Assembly: GCA_947065955.1 (NCBI GenBank)
Contig: CAMSXY010000025.1
Location: forward strand, 1-11,201
From: an uncultured Caryophanales bacterium
Lineage (GTDB): Bacteria; Bacillota_I; Bacilli_A; RF39; UBA660
Length of the DNA: 11,201 bases
Direction: 5' to 3'
A model generated the notes under the pieces. It did not search any database, had not been told where the DNA came from, and saw only the letters and a list, made by a program, of their open reading frames with translations. Positions 11,130 to 11,201 of the stretch are shown here, in pieces. Both the position numbers and the translations under genes were made by a program. The first letter of the stretch is position 1. Every line of letters starts with the position of its first letter.

Positions 11130-11201
11130 AAAAGAAAATCAATTCCACATACCTTTTTTTAAGAAAAAGTATATTAAATAAAAACAACATATCTACCTTA
11201 C
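11127..11201 (+). pseudogene. recU: In-frame remnant of the RecU C-terminus
   Basis: Reading on in the recU frame past the TAA at 11127 gives KRKSIPHTFF, a TAA at 11160, EKVY, a TAA at 11175, and IKTTYLPY to the window edge. RKSI and the final Y-L-P segment correspond to B. subtilis RecU GRKSI and GYAPRIDY, in the right order and at similar spacing. Three in-frame TAA and no frameshift suggest decay by nonsense mutations, or an assembly problem. UAA is a normal stop elsewhere in this window, for example in gpsB, recA and ezrA. The remainder lies outside the window. Confidence 0.55.

Noticed and set aside
11127..11201. UAA recoded as an amino acid in this organism
   Set aside because: gpsB, recA, ezrA and the Nudix gene all end at TAA at or near their normal family lengths, so UAA acts as a stop; recU decay or sequence error explains the tail better.

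Overview
This window looks like a chromosomal segment of an AT-rich, low-GC Gram-positive bacterium of the Bacilli type. It carries EzrA, GpsB, a RodZ-like protein, RecU, RNase Y and an RNase P RNA resembling the Bacillus form. An uncultured gut Bacilli or Erysipelotrichia-like lineage is my guess. The genetic code is the standard bacterial one: der ends in TGA, and the tryptophans I checked are TGG. Every gene except recU lies on the minus strand, so the left half is read right to left. Several genes have unusually clear sigma-A promoters (TTGACA-like, 17 bp, TATAAT-like, often with a TGn extension). Genes are tightly packed, and several stop codons sit inside rho-independent terminator hairpins.

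From left to right: (1) 1-297 is the N-terminal part of a type IV prepilin-like protein that runs off the left edge. (2) 298-1594 is the accessory-looking part. It holds an AT-rich non-coding stretch, a cluster of hairpins and heptamer repeats more GC-rich than their surroundings, and one orphan gene of the DUF5680 type, all bracketed by a 21-base near-identical direct repeat. (3) 1595-3261 is a two-gene ribosome-assembly operon, rbfA-der. (4) 3322-5610 holds ezrA and a downstream Nudix hydrolase, separated by an intercistronic hairpin. (5) 5717-9650 contains rodZ-like, pgsA, recA and rny, in the order known from Bacillus subtilis (ymfM-pgsA-cinA-recA-rny) but without cinA. (6) 9671-10679 contains gpsB and rnpB, also linked in B. 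subtilis, plus a 43-residue small ORF. (7) recU is divergent on the plus strand at the right edge, and its C-terminal part is apparently eroded by in-frame stops.

The themes are envelope and division control (EzrA, GpsB, RodZ-like, PgsA), recombination and repair (RecA, RecU), RNA processing (RNase Y, RNase P RNA) and ribosome assembly (Der, RbfA). I found no CRISPR array, no transposase or integrase gene, no tRNA and no obvious defence system. The most unusual points are the eroded recU tail, the repeat-bracketed orphan island at about 672-1470, the divergent PgsA active-site region, a palindrome beside the recA promoter, and the interlocking of gpsB, rnpB and the rodZ-like gene.
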